A stretch of DNA of 64,000 nucleotides from Azadirachta indica. Lineage: Eukaryota > Streptophyta > Magnoliopsida > Sapindales > Meliaceae. The stretch covers positions 11,340,087 to 11,404,086 of the forward strand of contig CM040447.1 of the NCBI GenBank assembly GCA_022749755.1, given 5' to 3'. Made by a program: the position numbers and the translations under genes. This document shows, piece after piece, positions 35,635-46,819 of the stretch. The first letter of the stretch is position 1, and every line of letters begins with the position of its first letter. Below the pieces are notes generated by a model. The model saw nothing but the letters and a program-made list of their open reading frames with translations. It had not been told where the DNA came from and did no database searches.

Positions 35635-38400
35635 CCTTCCTTCTTTTCTTTATCTTTTTTAACTTTTTCATAACATAACAAAAAAAATAAATAATAATAA
35701 TAATAATGCACATATAAATTAACTAAACACAACATTTTTTTAAACTAATTATTGAAGATGGAAACAATAAAATTTAATCGGTCTAATTCTTACATTTTTT
35801 GAAAAAAAGTAAAAGGGTTTTGTTAAGTGGGATGGTCAAAATAATAAAAAGGTAAAGCTAGTGAGTCAAATTTTGAAAGTAATTTATTACTTAAAAGGTG
35901 CAAAGTATTCACTGCAATATAAAATTATATTATAAATATATAAAATATAATAATCTACCTATAAATTCAATAATTTTTTCAGGATTAGAGAAAACCGTCT
36001 ATATAAACACAAAGAATAATATTTTGTACGCATTATTTTTTTTTCATTTAAGTAAATACAAACATGTGACTGACAGTTAATAAAAAATAATAAAATAATA
36101 CATTTTTAGCTTAACACAATTAATAATGTGAACATATTAAAAGAATTAAAATTAGGAAAACCAAAATCACAAGAGATCCAAAATTAATATTTAAACTCTT
36201 CCTTATCCAACAAGTTAAAAGCGATGAAGATGAATGTTGCTTAAAAAGTATATTCCAATTTCGAAGTAGCATTTTTGTTGGCATGCAATTGTATTTGTAT
36301 ATCGATATCCAAAATTTCTCGGTGGAGAAACATACAAGATATCAAGTTACATGCGTACCACTAATCAAAGATTGCAATCTGTTTTGCTAGCTGTTTTTTT
36401 TTTTCTTTTTTTCCAGCTTTCTTTTATTGTTTTATATTTCCACGATAAATAAAATATTTACTCGATATATTATTTATGCCCAAATTTTTGTGAGCTGGTT
36501 GAGCAATGATACGTCACTAATTAATTTTTAAAAAGTCGTTTAAGATTAATTTAACATAATTAACATAATTTACAAATTAAAAAAAGCAGATCATATGAAA
36601 TCTAATTAATGGGCAGAGGGTTTTAAAAGTGACGGGGGTTACTGTTACGAGCACATGAGACACGGCTGCAGGGATTTTGTGTCTAAAAGACAGCTACATT
36701 GGATTTGGTTTCGGATTTGGATTTGCGTTGATTGTAAGAGAATCCTTTCACATAAAGTTCAGAAACATGGTCACGTATTCTGAGAATTAGGGCAATATTA
36801 TTAATTTTTTAATTTTAATTTTAATTTTTAATTACATTTCTTTTATTTGAAGTGACATATTTAAAGGTAGCTCCAGCATGTTGGAAAATGAAAAAGACAC
36901 AGAGAGATGACCGGAGAAATGTATTTTATATGCATGATTTGAGGGTGTCGGTTGGGATTTGTGAGTCGTGACCCATCTTTATATATCGTCTAATTATTAA
37001 ATCATCTATAAATTAAATTAATATGGCAATTCCCAATAAATAATTCTTACCGGACTGATTGAGAAATTAAATCAAATTTTTTAAAATACATTTAAACTAT
37101 TATTTTTAAAAATACAATAAGATTGTCATGTTTGGTGAAGTGTCTTATTTTCTTTAAGAAATAAAGAAATGTTTTTGACATTTTTTAAGTTCAAGATCTG
37201 AGTAGTTCAGCATAAATTTTTGTACTCTTTCACATTACGGGTTTTTAAAAAAAAATATTAAACATAATTTTTACTTACCTTTTAACTTGTATATAAATAT
37301 TTATAATAAGAAATACCAAACATGTTGTGAATTTATTTTTCCATATGACATGTTTCCTGATATAAATGAAATTATGAATAAGATCAAAGTTAGTCAACTT
37401 AGTTCAACTAATTTGAATTGAAGCCATTCACGGAAAATCAAATTCGTTCCAACCTTAAAGTATGGCAAGATGAAAAGTAACACCAAGGAATCAAAAGTGA
37501 CAATCATAAAAAAAAAATTTATCTACCAGAGAAGCAAAAGACAAATAGTAAATCAAATTCCTTCTTCTTGTTTTATAAAAAAATGTATTCTATTTATTTT
37601 TCTCATTTAATTAATATAAAGTTAAAAAAGATTAAAATTAGAGTACATTTTATTTAACAAATTATTTTTAAATAATTAAATTATTCTATTTATTTTCATT
37701 CTCATTTAATTAATTCATTCATCTTTCAATTTAATCTGTTCTTGAAATTAAATAATATTTAGATTGTTTTGATTCAATTTTTGTGAAATTGTGTTTGCTA
37801 CTCAAGACAAATCAAAATTTTATAAAAATTGCAAACAAAATTTAAAGCTTTATATGAACCAAAATCAATTTAAATATTCAATGTCATATATAATTAAATA
37901 AAAATTTGGGTTTAAACAAACTATTTTGTTGAGAAATGTTATAACTCAATTACCCATTTACCACAAAAATATTAAAAGAAATGTGGAAAATACAAAATAT
38001 AGACCAAGTATTAACAAGAAAAATAAAAATAAAAAACTGTAACTACTTACCTAGTCGGACGCCTTGCTCTTTACTAAAAGGAATTGACCAAACGAAGCGA
38101 TGTCAATTTGTAATTTTGACCAAAAATTTCAGAAGCGTAATCACACAATATTCTCCTCCAAACAAAAAATCACGCTATTATTAAACATTAATGGCATAAT
38201 TAATAGTGGCGTTGAGTCATATTCGAATATTCTCACAACCACAATCTGAGCCGCGAGGGGTATTTTTGTAAAAAGAAAATTAAAAAATGGAAATCTGTGA
38301 TGATCGGGTCTATTAAGTTATGAACCACGTTTGATAAGTGGGATACCGGTTTTGGGTCCGAAGTCTGAAAACGAGTCCTAAGCAAAATTTCCTTGCCTAT
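31382..38400. other. 7-kb intergenic region upstream of MAPKKK
   Basis: No gene is supported. Contents: (AAT)n near 33462-33482, a T27-like run near 35608-35634, an (AAT)n at 35688-35706, and long AT-rich stretches (33350-33700, 34400-34850, 37000-38000). The open stretches on either strand are short, low in complexity and without domains. Small GC-richer islands near 32440-32520 and 35100-35300 show no conserved frame. Confidence 0.55.
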
Positions 38401-38406
38401 CACGTG
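38401..38406 (+). promoter_or_regulatory. G-box / ABRE core upstream of MAPKKK
   Basis: CACGTG stands 92 bp upstream of the TATA box and about 264 bp upstream of the ATG. G-box/ABRE cores bind bZIP factors such as ABFs. Relatives of this kinase (MAPKKK17 and 18) are known to be ABA-induced, so an ABA-responsive promoter is plausible but inferred. Confidence 0.45.
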
Positions 38407-38497
38407 CATTAATTGTATTAGAGAGAACTAGCACATATTGAATTAAATATAAAAATACAACTTATTTAATATTTTAAACAAAACAGAATCTCCCCGG

Positions 38498-38505
38498 TAT
38501 AAATA
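38498..38505 (+). promoter_or_regulatory. TATA box of MAPKKK gene
   Basis: TATAAATA after a C/G-rich CCCCGG step, about 170 bp upstream of the ATG. Transcription would begin near 38530, giving a pyrimidine-rich leader of about 140 bases. Confidence 0.65.
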
Positions 38506-38669
38506 GCTTAGAATACTTCTTCCCCTGCCAACAGGTGTTCTTTTTTTTTTTGGGTGTTCTGCTCTGTTTCCTTCACCTTTCCCTCCACCGAAGGGAACCA
38601 TCTTAATTACCTCTCAAATTACCTCATAGAAATCAGATCACATAGTGAAAAGAAAAGGAAAAGCCGTAA

Positions 38670-39713
38670 ATGGAGTGGGTTAGAGGAGATGTTCTTGGCC
38701 ATGGAAGTTTTGGGAGTGTTCATCTTGCCATATCCAGAAAGTTTCCTCCTCAGTCTCCGTCTTTAATGGCTGTCAAATCTTCTGCTGATGGCTATTCTAC
38801 TACTTTGAAGAACGAGAAGGAAATTCTTGATAAAATAGGTTTTTGTCCTCAGTTAGTTCGTTGTTTCGGCGATGATTACAGTATTGAGAACGGTGAAAGA
38901 GTTTATAATCTTTTCTTGGAGTATGCATCGAAGGGGAGTTTGGCTGATCAGGTGAAGAATAATGGGCATTTGCAGGAATCAGATGTTAGGCGATACACTA
39001 GATCGTTGATCAAAGGTTTGCAACAAATTCACGCAAAAGGGTTTGTTCACTGTGATATAAAGCTCCAAAACGTGTTGGTTTTTGACGAAGATGAAGTGAA
39101 GATTGCAGATTTTGGGTTGGCGAAGAAATCAGGTGATGAACAAAGCAGGTGTGAGTGCAGAGGCACGCCTTTGTACATGTCACCAGAATCGGTAAACGAC
39201 AATGAGTACGAGTCATCGTGTGATATATGGGCTCTTGGTTGCGCTGTTGTGGAGATGGTGACTGGAAAACCTGCGTGGAATCACAAGCAAGAATCAAATT
39301 TGTTTAATTTGTTGATTAGAATTGGAGTAGGAGATGAATTGCCGATCATTCCTGGAGACTTGTCGGAGGAAGGTAAAGACTTTTTAATGAAGTGTTTTGT
39401 CAAGGATCCGAAGAAAAGATGGACGGCTGAGATGCTTTTGAATCATCCATTCGTTTGTGTTGCTGGCGGCGACGATGATAATGAATTTGTTAGAAAGAAG
39501 GGCAGTGAAGAAATATCGACATCACCCAGAAGTCCATTTAGTTTTCCAGAATGGAAATCAGTTCAATCATCTGTAACAACTTCGATTTCTGAGAACTCAA
39601 AGTTTGATTCGTTATTAACTTCTGGTGAATGTCTAGTGGATCGAATTAGACTTCTCGCCTGTGATGAGAAACCCAGTTGGTCAGATTCAGAAAGTTGGAT
39701 CACTGTGAGATGA
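38670..39713 (+). CDS. MAPKKK19-like: MEKK-type MAP kinase kinase kinase (MAPKKK17-21 clade)
   Basis: A single-exon 347-residue kinase. It starts MEWVRG, the usual start of this clade. The kinase domain fills residues ~3-265: glycine loop GHGSFGSV, MAVKSS with the ATP-binding Lys, catalytic loop HCDIKLQNVL, DFG motif ADFGLA, activation-segment end GTPLYMSPE, and DIWALGCAVVEM. The catalytic loop has HCD in place of HRD (non-RD type), seen in relatives of this clade. The C-terminal ~80 residues are Ser-rich and non-catalytic. These kinases phosphorylate MAPKKs such as MKK3 in abscisic acid and stress signalling in the cytosol and nucleus. A CTG/GCT repeat follows in the 3' UTR (39799-39816). 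By memory, the matching Arabidopsis position between RALF34 and SBT1.9 is held by MAPKKK19 (At5g67080). Confidence 0.93.
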   Translation: MEWVRGDVLGHGSFGSVHLAISRKFPPQSPSLMAVKSSADGYSTTLKNEKEILDKIGFCPQLVRCFGDDYSIENGERVYNLFLEYASKGSLADQVKNNGHLQESDVRRYTRSLIKGLQQIHAKGFVHCDIKLQNVLVFDEDEVKIADFGLAKKSGDEQSRCECRGTPLYMSPESVNDNEYESSCDIWALGCAVVEMVTGKPAWNHKQESNLFNLLIRIGVGDELPIIPGDLSEEGKDFLMKCFVKDPKKRWTAEMLLNHPFVCVAGGDDDNEFVRKKGSEEISTSPRSPFSFPEWKSVQSSVTTSISENSKFDSLLTSGECLVDRIRLLACDEKPSWSDSESWITVR

Positions 39714-42700
39714 ATGGCGATTGGTAATGGAAGGAGGCATGATTCAAGCAACTAGGAATTTTTTTTTAAAATTACTTCATCAGGTTTCTTGTAATTGATG
39801 CTGCTGCTGCTGCTGATTTTTTTGTAATTGTAAATGACTAGGAGAAACAGAGTACCTGTTTTTAACAGCGGACTGACTTAAGATAATAGAATGGTTCTAA
39901 TTGGTCACTCAGGTGGCTAACTGTACATAGCATACTTTTTTATTTAACTAAATGATATATGAATTTCATTCCCACGAAATCATTACCCCAGATTTTTATT
40001 TTTCTTTTTCCATGGTTAACTGAATTTCCATCTAGAAAATTAACAGCAGTTTTCCGTTGTTCCGTAAAAAAAATCTTTCACAATAAACAAATCATGAATG
40101 AAGAGTTACTTTCAAACTATATGGATTCAATCAAGTTAAAAACTCAGTTGGCACACCCTAAATCCCCAGAGATTTGCAGACACAAGATCAAAAATGAGTT
40201 CTACAGTAAGTGAGCCCTACACTTGACAGGCTCAAACACACACCCTTTCAGAAGGAGGGTGTGTGGCCGATCACTCAAGCGTAGCTTGGATGGCAAACTC
40301 TATGCATTCAATCAAGTTAAAAAGATGAAAATTTTTTTCAAAATTTTCTCCAACTTCAAATTCATCCCATAAGAAGAAATAATTTTATAAGTTGCAACAA
40401 CCAGGACTGATATAAAACGGAGCATATATAAAACAGCCCACCAGTACAAATTAACAGTTAGGTTGCGCAATTTTTTTTAATTTTTCCAACCAACAGGGCA
40501 ACTCAGTGGCTGGACTGCTAGTTGGATGGGAGATTTATTTAATTTAAAGTGGTAGAAGAGTGCTACCAAATAATTAAAACAATATCAGTCACATTTTAAT
40601 TTTTAAAGCAGCCAAAGATAGACTAGATCTTCCAATATGAAAGGAGCAAGTCATTATCAATTTAATAATTAATAATCAATAATGAGACACGAGTAAGAGA
40701 AGGACATGCACATGTACATTAGCTATTAAAAAATGTGAAACGCGAGATTCTTAACATCTTATCCTTATATTATTAGTTTAAACTTGATTGTCTTTACGTA
40801 ATAAACAAATATATACTTTCATAAATTTTAATGATTAGCATTAGGATCACCAACAGGGCAAAGATCTGCCTGCAGTAAAATGGCTGGATCTAGCTCTGCG
40901 TTCTGCTGAATTGGAACTGGAATTGGGACTCGTGGTTATGGGAACAGGGGAACAGCTTGTGTTTGGTATGAATTACCTTAACATCTGTCTTTCTATCTAA
41001 CCTGACAGAAAGAAAGAAAGTTAGAGAAAGCGGATGCATGAAATTATAATCAGAGATTCCCACCAACCCAGATACATTAACGAATTTCGGACAAAGGAGT
41101 TAGATTTTGCATTAAATATTTTGATTTTTGACATGTGATTGATGGATGGACGAAGAAAATGACTATATTTGCAGGATATCCCGGCGTCTCTGACTTGGAG
41201 AAGATTTAAGATTTCTGTTTCGCTAACAAATTTGATTTTTGAAGCATTGGCGCTTACAAATTACAACCGCCATGTGCGGCTTGATCAATGCTTTGCCTTC
41301 CGAGCTCTCTTTTCATTTCTTCTTTTTCTTTTCATTTTTTCAAAAATTAAATTTTGGACAATTTCCCTCAGGTCACTGACAATTGAGTACATGGTGATTG
41401 GTGATACATCATCGTACAATTACAACGAGTGACAAATAGAAATCTATTTAAACGTCGGTTACTATACATGCATTTTTGTTTACCACAAATTTTTTACTGC
41501 AAAACCGTGCACCCGTTTAATTTATTATAATCGTAATATATTAGTAATTTTTGGGCAATTCTCTTGAAACATGCAAAATAGCTTTGCTTTTTGAATGAAA
41601 ACAAAACCAAACCACTCTTCAATGAAAATGACATATTAGTAGAGCGGTGTTCCATTTCCAAGGTTATTGTACAAAACTCATAAAATTCCACTTTCCTTCT
41701 TGGATCAAATCGGTCAATGCACGGAGATTTGTTTTAATAGCATTTTACTGTGAAGCTAGAGATTTCTCAAAACCTTTTGTTTTTCTCTGTTTCTTTTTGT
41801 AAAAAAATTTAAAAAGTACATAAACGTATACAGAGAAAACTTCACGGTGTCCGCCTATTTGTGTAGAAACAAACTAATACAAAGATCATGAATGGATTTG
41901 GGTTGTTAAAATATATGGGTTTCCAAAGAACATGAGATGGGTGACATTAGCACTGCTCTCTGGTTTACACAAAAATGCACACACCTCTTTATTGAGAACT
42001 TGGGAGTCATTGTTGAAGCCCAGTAATAGATTTGAAAAAAAAAACTAGTAGTAGCCCAACGTGACGGTCCATTAGTTTATCGATATCCATCCATCCTCTA
42101 ATTCGATTAATTTGCCACAGTATAGGTTGCCCTTCGATATCGGCATCCTGGGAACTGTTTGCAACGACTAAAACTTCTATTTCTTATTATTTTTTTGGCT
42201 AAATATTTGTTTAGGAACAAGAATCAGCACATTCTCGTTTACACTCTTTCTTCAAATAATAAAATATAGTTGTACAATTTTTTGTCCCTATATCTCAGAA
42301 GGTGCACAAAACAAGTAAAATTTATAAAATAGAGGAAATAACTTCTGGCGAAAATGAACCTCTGAGCTATTGATTTAGGTGTGTATCGATGGAACAGAGT
42401 AGGGGCGAAAATAGGAGAAAACTTTCTCATCAGGGACTAATCTAAGGGATGAAAACCCATAAACGAGAGACAGAAGGGAGTTGGCCCGATGTGCCTAGGT
42501 CAGCAAGTGTTCTCTTGAGGTTTATATTTTCAAGGCTTGTCTAATGAGAGGGAAGAGAAAACTTAGAAAAGGATTTTAGAGCTTGATTCAATGCAGAATT
42601 CAGTATAATGGAGAGAGTTCGATCCTTTTCAGCCGTTTTTCCTTTATCATCCCTTCCCCTCTCTCCTCTTTGCCCTTGCTTTACGTTGCTGATATTTCTT

Positions 42701-43650
42701 TATTGAAGAGTCTATTCATGCGAGATTCTCTCATCCAGAAGCCATGTTTATCACCTTGGGCTAGAAAGAAGATTTCCTTATTGTGATATGGCGATTCTCA
42801 CTTTTGCTATGCTCGATTTCATAGTACATGCACCTCCCCTCTCAGTACTCTATCGATGTCATCATTCCACAAGTGATTTTCTTCTTTGGGGATCCTTCTG
42901 GTTTCTTTGCAACCTTCTAGTCTATAGAAGGCTGTCATCCAACGGACGCCAGCTATCTTCCTGTGCCGTGTGGTCCTCAATATGCCCCTTGTTTCTGTTG
43001 TCCATTTACTTGGTGACACATACCCCCTGCCTGCGCAAAGTTCATTTCCTTTCCTCTTCCTATATTCTCAAAAGTGGATCCTACTTCTGTTATTTTTTAG
43101 CGTTTTGATCATTCTGCCCTCAGCATTCTCTAATTCAAACTTAAATCTTTAGCCTCATTCCCCTAGTGGGCCTTTTTTAACTTGGGCTTCCACCGGTTAC
43201 TCGTAATTGGATTTTTTCATTTTAATCCTCAAATGTTGGTCATTTTCGTTAAATATATTATTTTTAATATTCAAAGTTTACCGCGTTCAGTTTTTAGCTT
43301 TTTAAATAAAAGCAAATTTAATACGCACAATAGAATAAGATGTTTTCAAAATTTACAAACAAGCATAAATTACATTTAAGATCATATTCGGGAGCCACGG
43401 AAAAGTTAAAAATTTCAAAGGACTATATTTCGTCACGTATAAAAATCACGATCCCCCAAAGCAACCCAAAAACGATGGAAATCAGCACTTTCGAATTACG
43501 CTACAATAGTCCAAATACAAACCCAAAAACAAGCCTACTATTTTACGTACCAAATTGCTGATCCACCGGGCCAAAGTTTTTGTAAACCAAACAAATGGAG
43601 AGTTCTATCCCAATATATATATATATATATATATATATCAACCGTTGTAC

Positions 43651-43688
<38 letters not shown>

Positions 43689-44289
43689 GGATCTATATCA
43701 CATGTGATTAGTAATAATTAATGTATTATAAAATCTTCTAAAATTTAAATAACTCAAAATTAAGAGACTATCCTAATCTTTTAGCTAACATAGAATACCT
43801 CTACAAATGAAAACCATTACCAACCAAATAATTTATTGGATTATAATTCTCTCTATAAGTATTAGACATTAACCATAAACAAATTATATAATAGGTGTAT
43901 AAGACTATAATCATTAATTAAAAATTAATAAAAGAAAGAAAAATAGAGTAGGTTTTGAAACCATGCCCTCATATGAAGCCGAGTTTCAACTTTTAACTAG
44001 TACCAGTAGTGGCATCAGTTTCCGTGCCAATCAATTAAATAAAATTAATAAATTTTATTGATATATATAAAATTTGTGTCAGAAACATGATGAAATCATA
44101 TATAATAAATTATACAAATATTAAAACCACCGACTGCTCCTAGGTTTTCAATCGCATAGAGCAATTGAATTCTTAATGGGCCACCAAAATCCCGATTCTG
44201 TTCCCAATGGTTGGGTCAACTTCTCACCTGTTTTGCCAGTCACCACTCAACTCAATAAAGCATTAGCAACTCTTTACCTCTTCTTAATT
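39714..44289. other. intergenic region between MAPKKK and LEA_2 gene
   Basis: No gene is supported. Notable items are a perfect 10-bp stem hairpin at 40237-40265, a 27-bp direct repeat around it (40113-40139 and 40294-40320), a (TA)n tract near 43614-43638 and a long (AAT)n tract near 43650-43687. The segment ~42400-43560 has short open frames on both strands and more balanced composition; it looks like decayed repeat sequence, but I could not find LTR ends or domains. Confidence 0.5.
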
Positions 44290-45420
44290 TCAGTGGTAAT
44301 TGCACTTGTTCTTTAGTGCAATGGCCACATTCATCTTCTTGGGGTTCATAATTACTGAGCATTCAACTCTCTTGTAGAACTTGGGCTTCACCAATCTCCC
44401 CAAAACATAAGCTCTTGAACGAACCATGAAGGTCAGCGTGAGTGGCACTGGATCTATTGGTGAACCATTTAAACTGCCCAGGCTGGCTCCTCCTCCATAC
44501 AAAGGCACGTTATTTCCCTTAACTGTAACTGTAATTGACCTCTGGCTCTTCCTTGATTGATAAAATTTACGTATCTGCAAAATCCCAGTTCGCAAAATTA
44601 ATTATGTAAAAATTGAATATAAGTTAATGAAAAGTTATTAGATGTGGGAATGTATAGATACATACAGTTCCAGTTCCTACAGTGAGCTGAGAGTAGGATA
44701 GATCTAGAGGTGTTGATGTTACATGGACACCGAAAAAAGTGGCGGCGTTGCGAAATGTGAGTTTTACAGTGCAATTCATGGACACCATATCAGTTGCTAC
44801 TCCTGAGAAATCTGCACCAGCTTGGACCACGAATTGATCAAATGAAATACTCTGCAACCAAAATAACAGATACATTTTCTTTCAACAAAATTGTAATCAA
44901 AAGAAAATAATGCGGCGAATTTGTATGGATCAAATCTGACCTTCATTGTGACGGTAGGTTTCTGAGGCTTACTAGCACCCCACAGAATCAAAGAAAACAT
45001 AGAGAAAAGCACAGTGAATCCCACAACAAAGGTTAGAAAATAGCACCGACGAGAATTCATGCCAGTTTGCATGGTTTCTCCATCAAGAAGTCCCTCTTCT
45101 TCAATGGCGTCAAACTCCTTCCACGGCTTACACGACTTCCTTTCATTCTTGCGTTGTGGTTTTAGAGAGCCAGACAGGCGAGTGGAGGATGATTCGCGAG
45201 ATGAATGAGGACCAAGTGAAGAATTGGAGTGAGAGTGAGGCGGAGAGCCCATAGGGCTGAGCACTGGAGTTGAATGGAAAGAGTTGGTAGTCTTCTCGCC
45301 ATCGTGAGAATCTCTCGACGGGCTCTGCACGTAGTAAACTGCACGGCGAGGGGATCTCGTTGGTGAAGACTGAGTGAGGCTGCTCACCTCTGAGTCTATT
45401 TTTGAGAGCTGAGCCGACAT
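44290..45420 (-). CDS. LEA_2 (NDR1/HIN1-like) single-pass membrane protein
   Basis: Three exons (45420-44941, 44851-44666, 44574-44290), all phase 0, give 316 residues. The first ~60 residues are basic and Ser/Pro-rich and contain RRAVYYVQSPSRDSHDGEK, a hallmark of a small plant family (the At1g45688/At2g41990 type) annotated as LEA hydroxyproline-rich glycoproteins. A transmembrane segment follows at ~residues 127-150 (CYFLTFVVGFTVLFSMFSLI). Then comes a LEA_2-type beta domain of about 160 residues predicted outside the membrane, ending near CSVIMNPKKMNV. The biochemical function of this group is not established; members are plasma-membrane or endomembrane proteins. All splice sites are GT-AG. 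A 7-bp tandem repeat sits in its promoter or leader at 45498-45534. Confidence 0.9.
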
Positions 45421-45497
45421 TGTTGAATCAAATTAAGGGCTTACAATATACTTACAGAGTACTCCTCCCGGATATTTGTAGAAGATGGAGAAGTTCT

Positions 45498-45534
45498 AAA
45501 GACTGAAGACTGAAGACTGAAGACTGAAGACTTT
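45498..45534. repeat. (GACTGAA)n heptamer tandem repeat
   Basis: About five copies of the heptamer AAGACTG stand ~80-115 bp upstream of the LEA_2 start codon. They lie in the expected leader or core promoter. Confidence 0.85.
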
Positions 45535-46819
45535 GTCCATATTAATCTTAATATTAATTTATTTAATTATTTTCTGGAAGATCTCTATAACGTACGCTCT
45601 AGTGGCGCACGTTGTGGTGTGTTTTGTTTAATATTTTCGAAGTGTTTTGTTGCGAAGTGCAATAAATAGGAGAAGGTGGAATTGTACAGAGGGTGATGGC
45701 CACTTGTCTGGTTGATGTTTTTGTATTGTTTATTTGTCAACTTTCATCATTTTTTTCATGGGCTGATGACAGTGACGGTTTCCATTTATTTACAAAATTA
45801 GATTTGCGTTCTTTCTATAACCGAAATTTATTTATATGTTAGGTTTCACTGAATTATGTGTACTGTTTTTCCCTTTTTCATGGTGATGCTTTTTCATCAA
45901 CTTTCAAAAGACCGTGAAGATAAATGAAGGGATGGAATTCATGCACCAGTTCGTGAAAAGGGTAATCTGATCACGTGCTTAACTTCCGAGATTAGGTTGA
46001 CCCGTACGATTCTGAAAAAGGCAGATACATTAGTTGCATGTATTGTTTATGTAAAGATCTAAGGAACTAGTAACTACATTGCCTCTAGGTCAAAGATCTA
46101 CCTTACATTTTGGGCTAGGCTGACCTGGACTGCAATTGATTACTATGCCTCGTCCGACCTAGATTGGACCGTGCTATATGACTTTGGCTGTGGGATCATT
46201 GACAAAGATTATCGTTTCTCTTTTATTTTGTTTTCACACCAAAGGTTGATTACAAAGGCTATAAAATCTGAGCTGAAACGCGTAAAATTTCACATGTTTA
46301 TGAGTTAGAAGTCTTAAGCCAGGGATTGGATTGAAGAGGATTGATTAGGACTTCGGGAGAGTGACTGGCTAAATTCATGTGATTGGAGTTCCAATCCCAC
46401 ATTTCATGCCCTTAATTTGCTCAAGACTTACGTTTTCTTGGAGATTTGATACGATTCATCTCCACTCACCGTTTGGTTCGGAAGCTTATTATTTGGGGAA
46501 TTTGTGGAAGTTATATATCGTTATAAAAGAGGTTCTGTGGTGTTAAAGGAATACAAAAAATCACCCCTTTCATAGAGAAATCTAAAACATGTCAATTGCT
46601 GCCATTGCTTTTGTTCCAAAATATAACACATCGCGAGATTTTGATTAATCTTCATCGTACATTCACGTATTCAGTTTATTAATTAGTTCTTTCTTGATTG
46701 ATAATGGGTGACAGAACATGCTAAGCCTACAATTACCACTATACAAAACATATGCTAACAATTTGGACATCCTTTGGCTCAATCTACTCTTTGATTGGTG
46801 ATATCTTTATTCAACAAGG
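45535..46819. other. promoter side of LEA_2 gene; no gene seen
   Basis: No supported gene or repeat, and no frame of note. Confidence 0.55.

Noticed and set aside
38554..38669. upstream ORF in the MAPKKK leader
   Set aside because: The frame begins with GTG, not ATG, so there is no evidence for a uORF.
39010..39297. 95-codon minus-strand frame
   Set aside because: Antisense shadow of the MAPKKK kinase domain.
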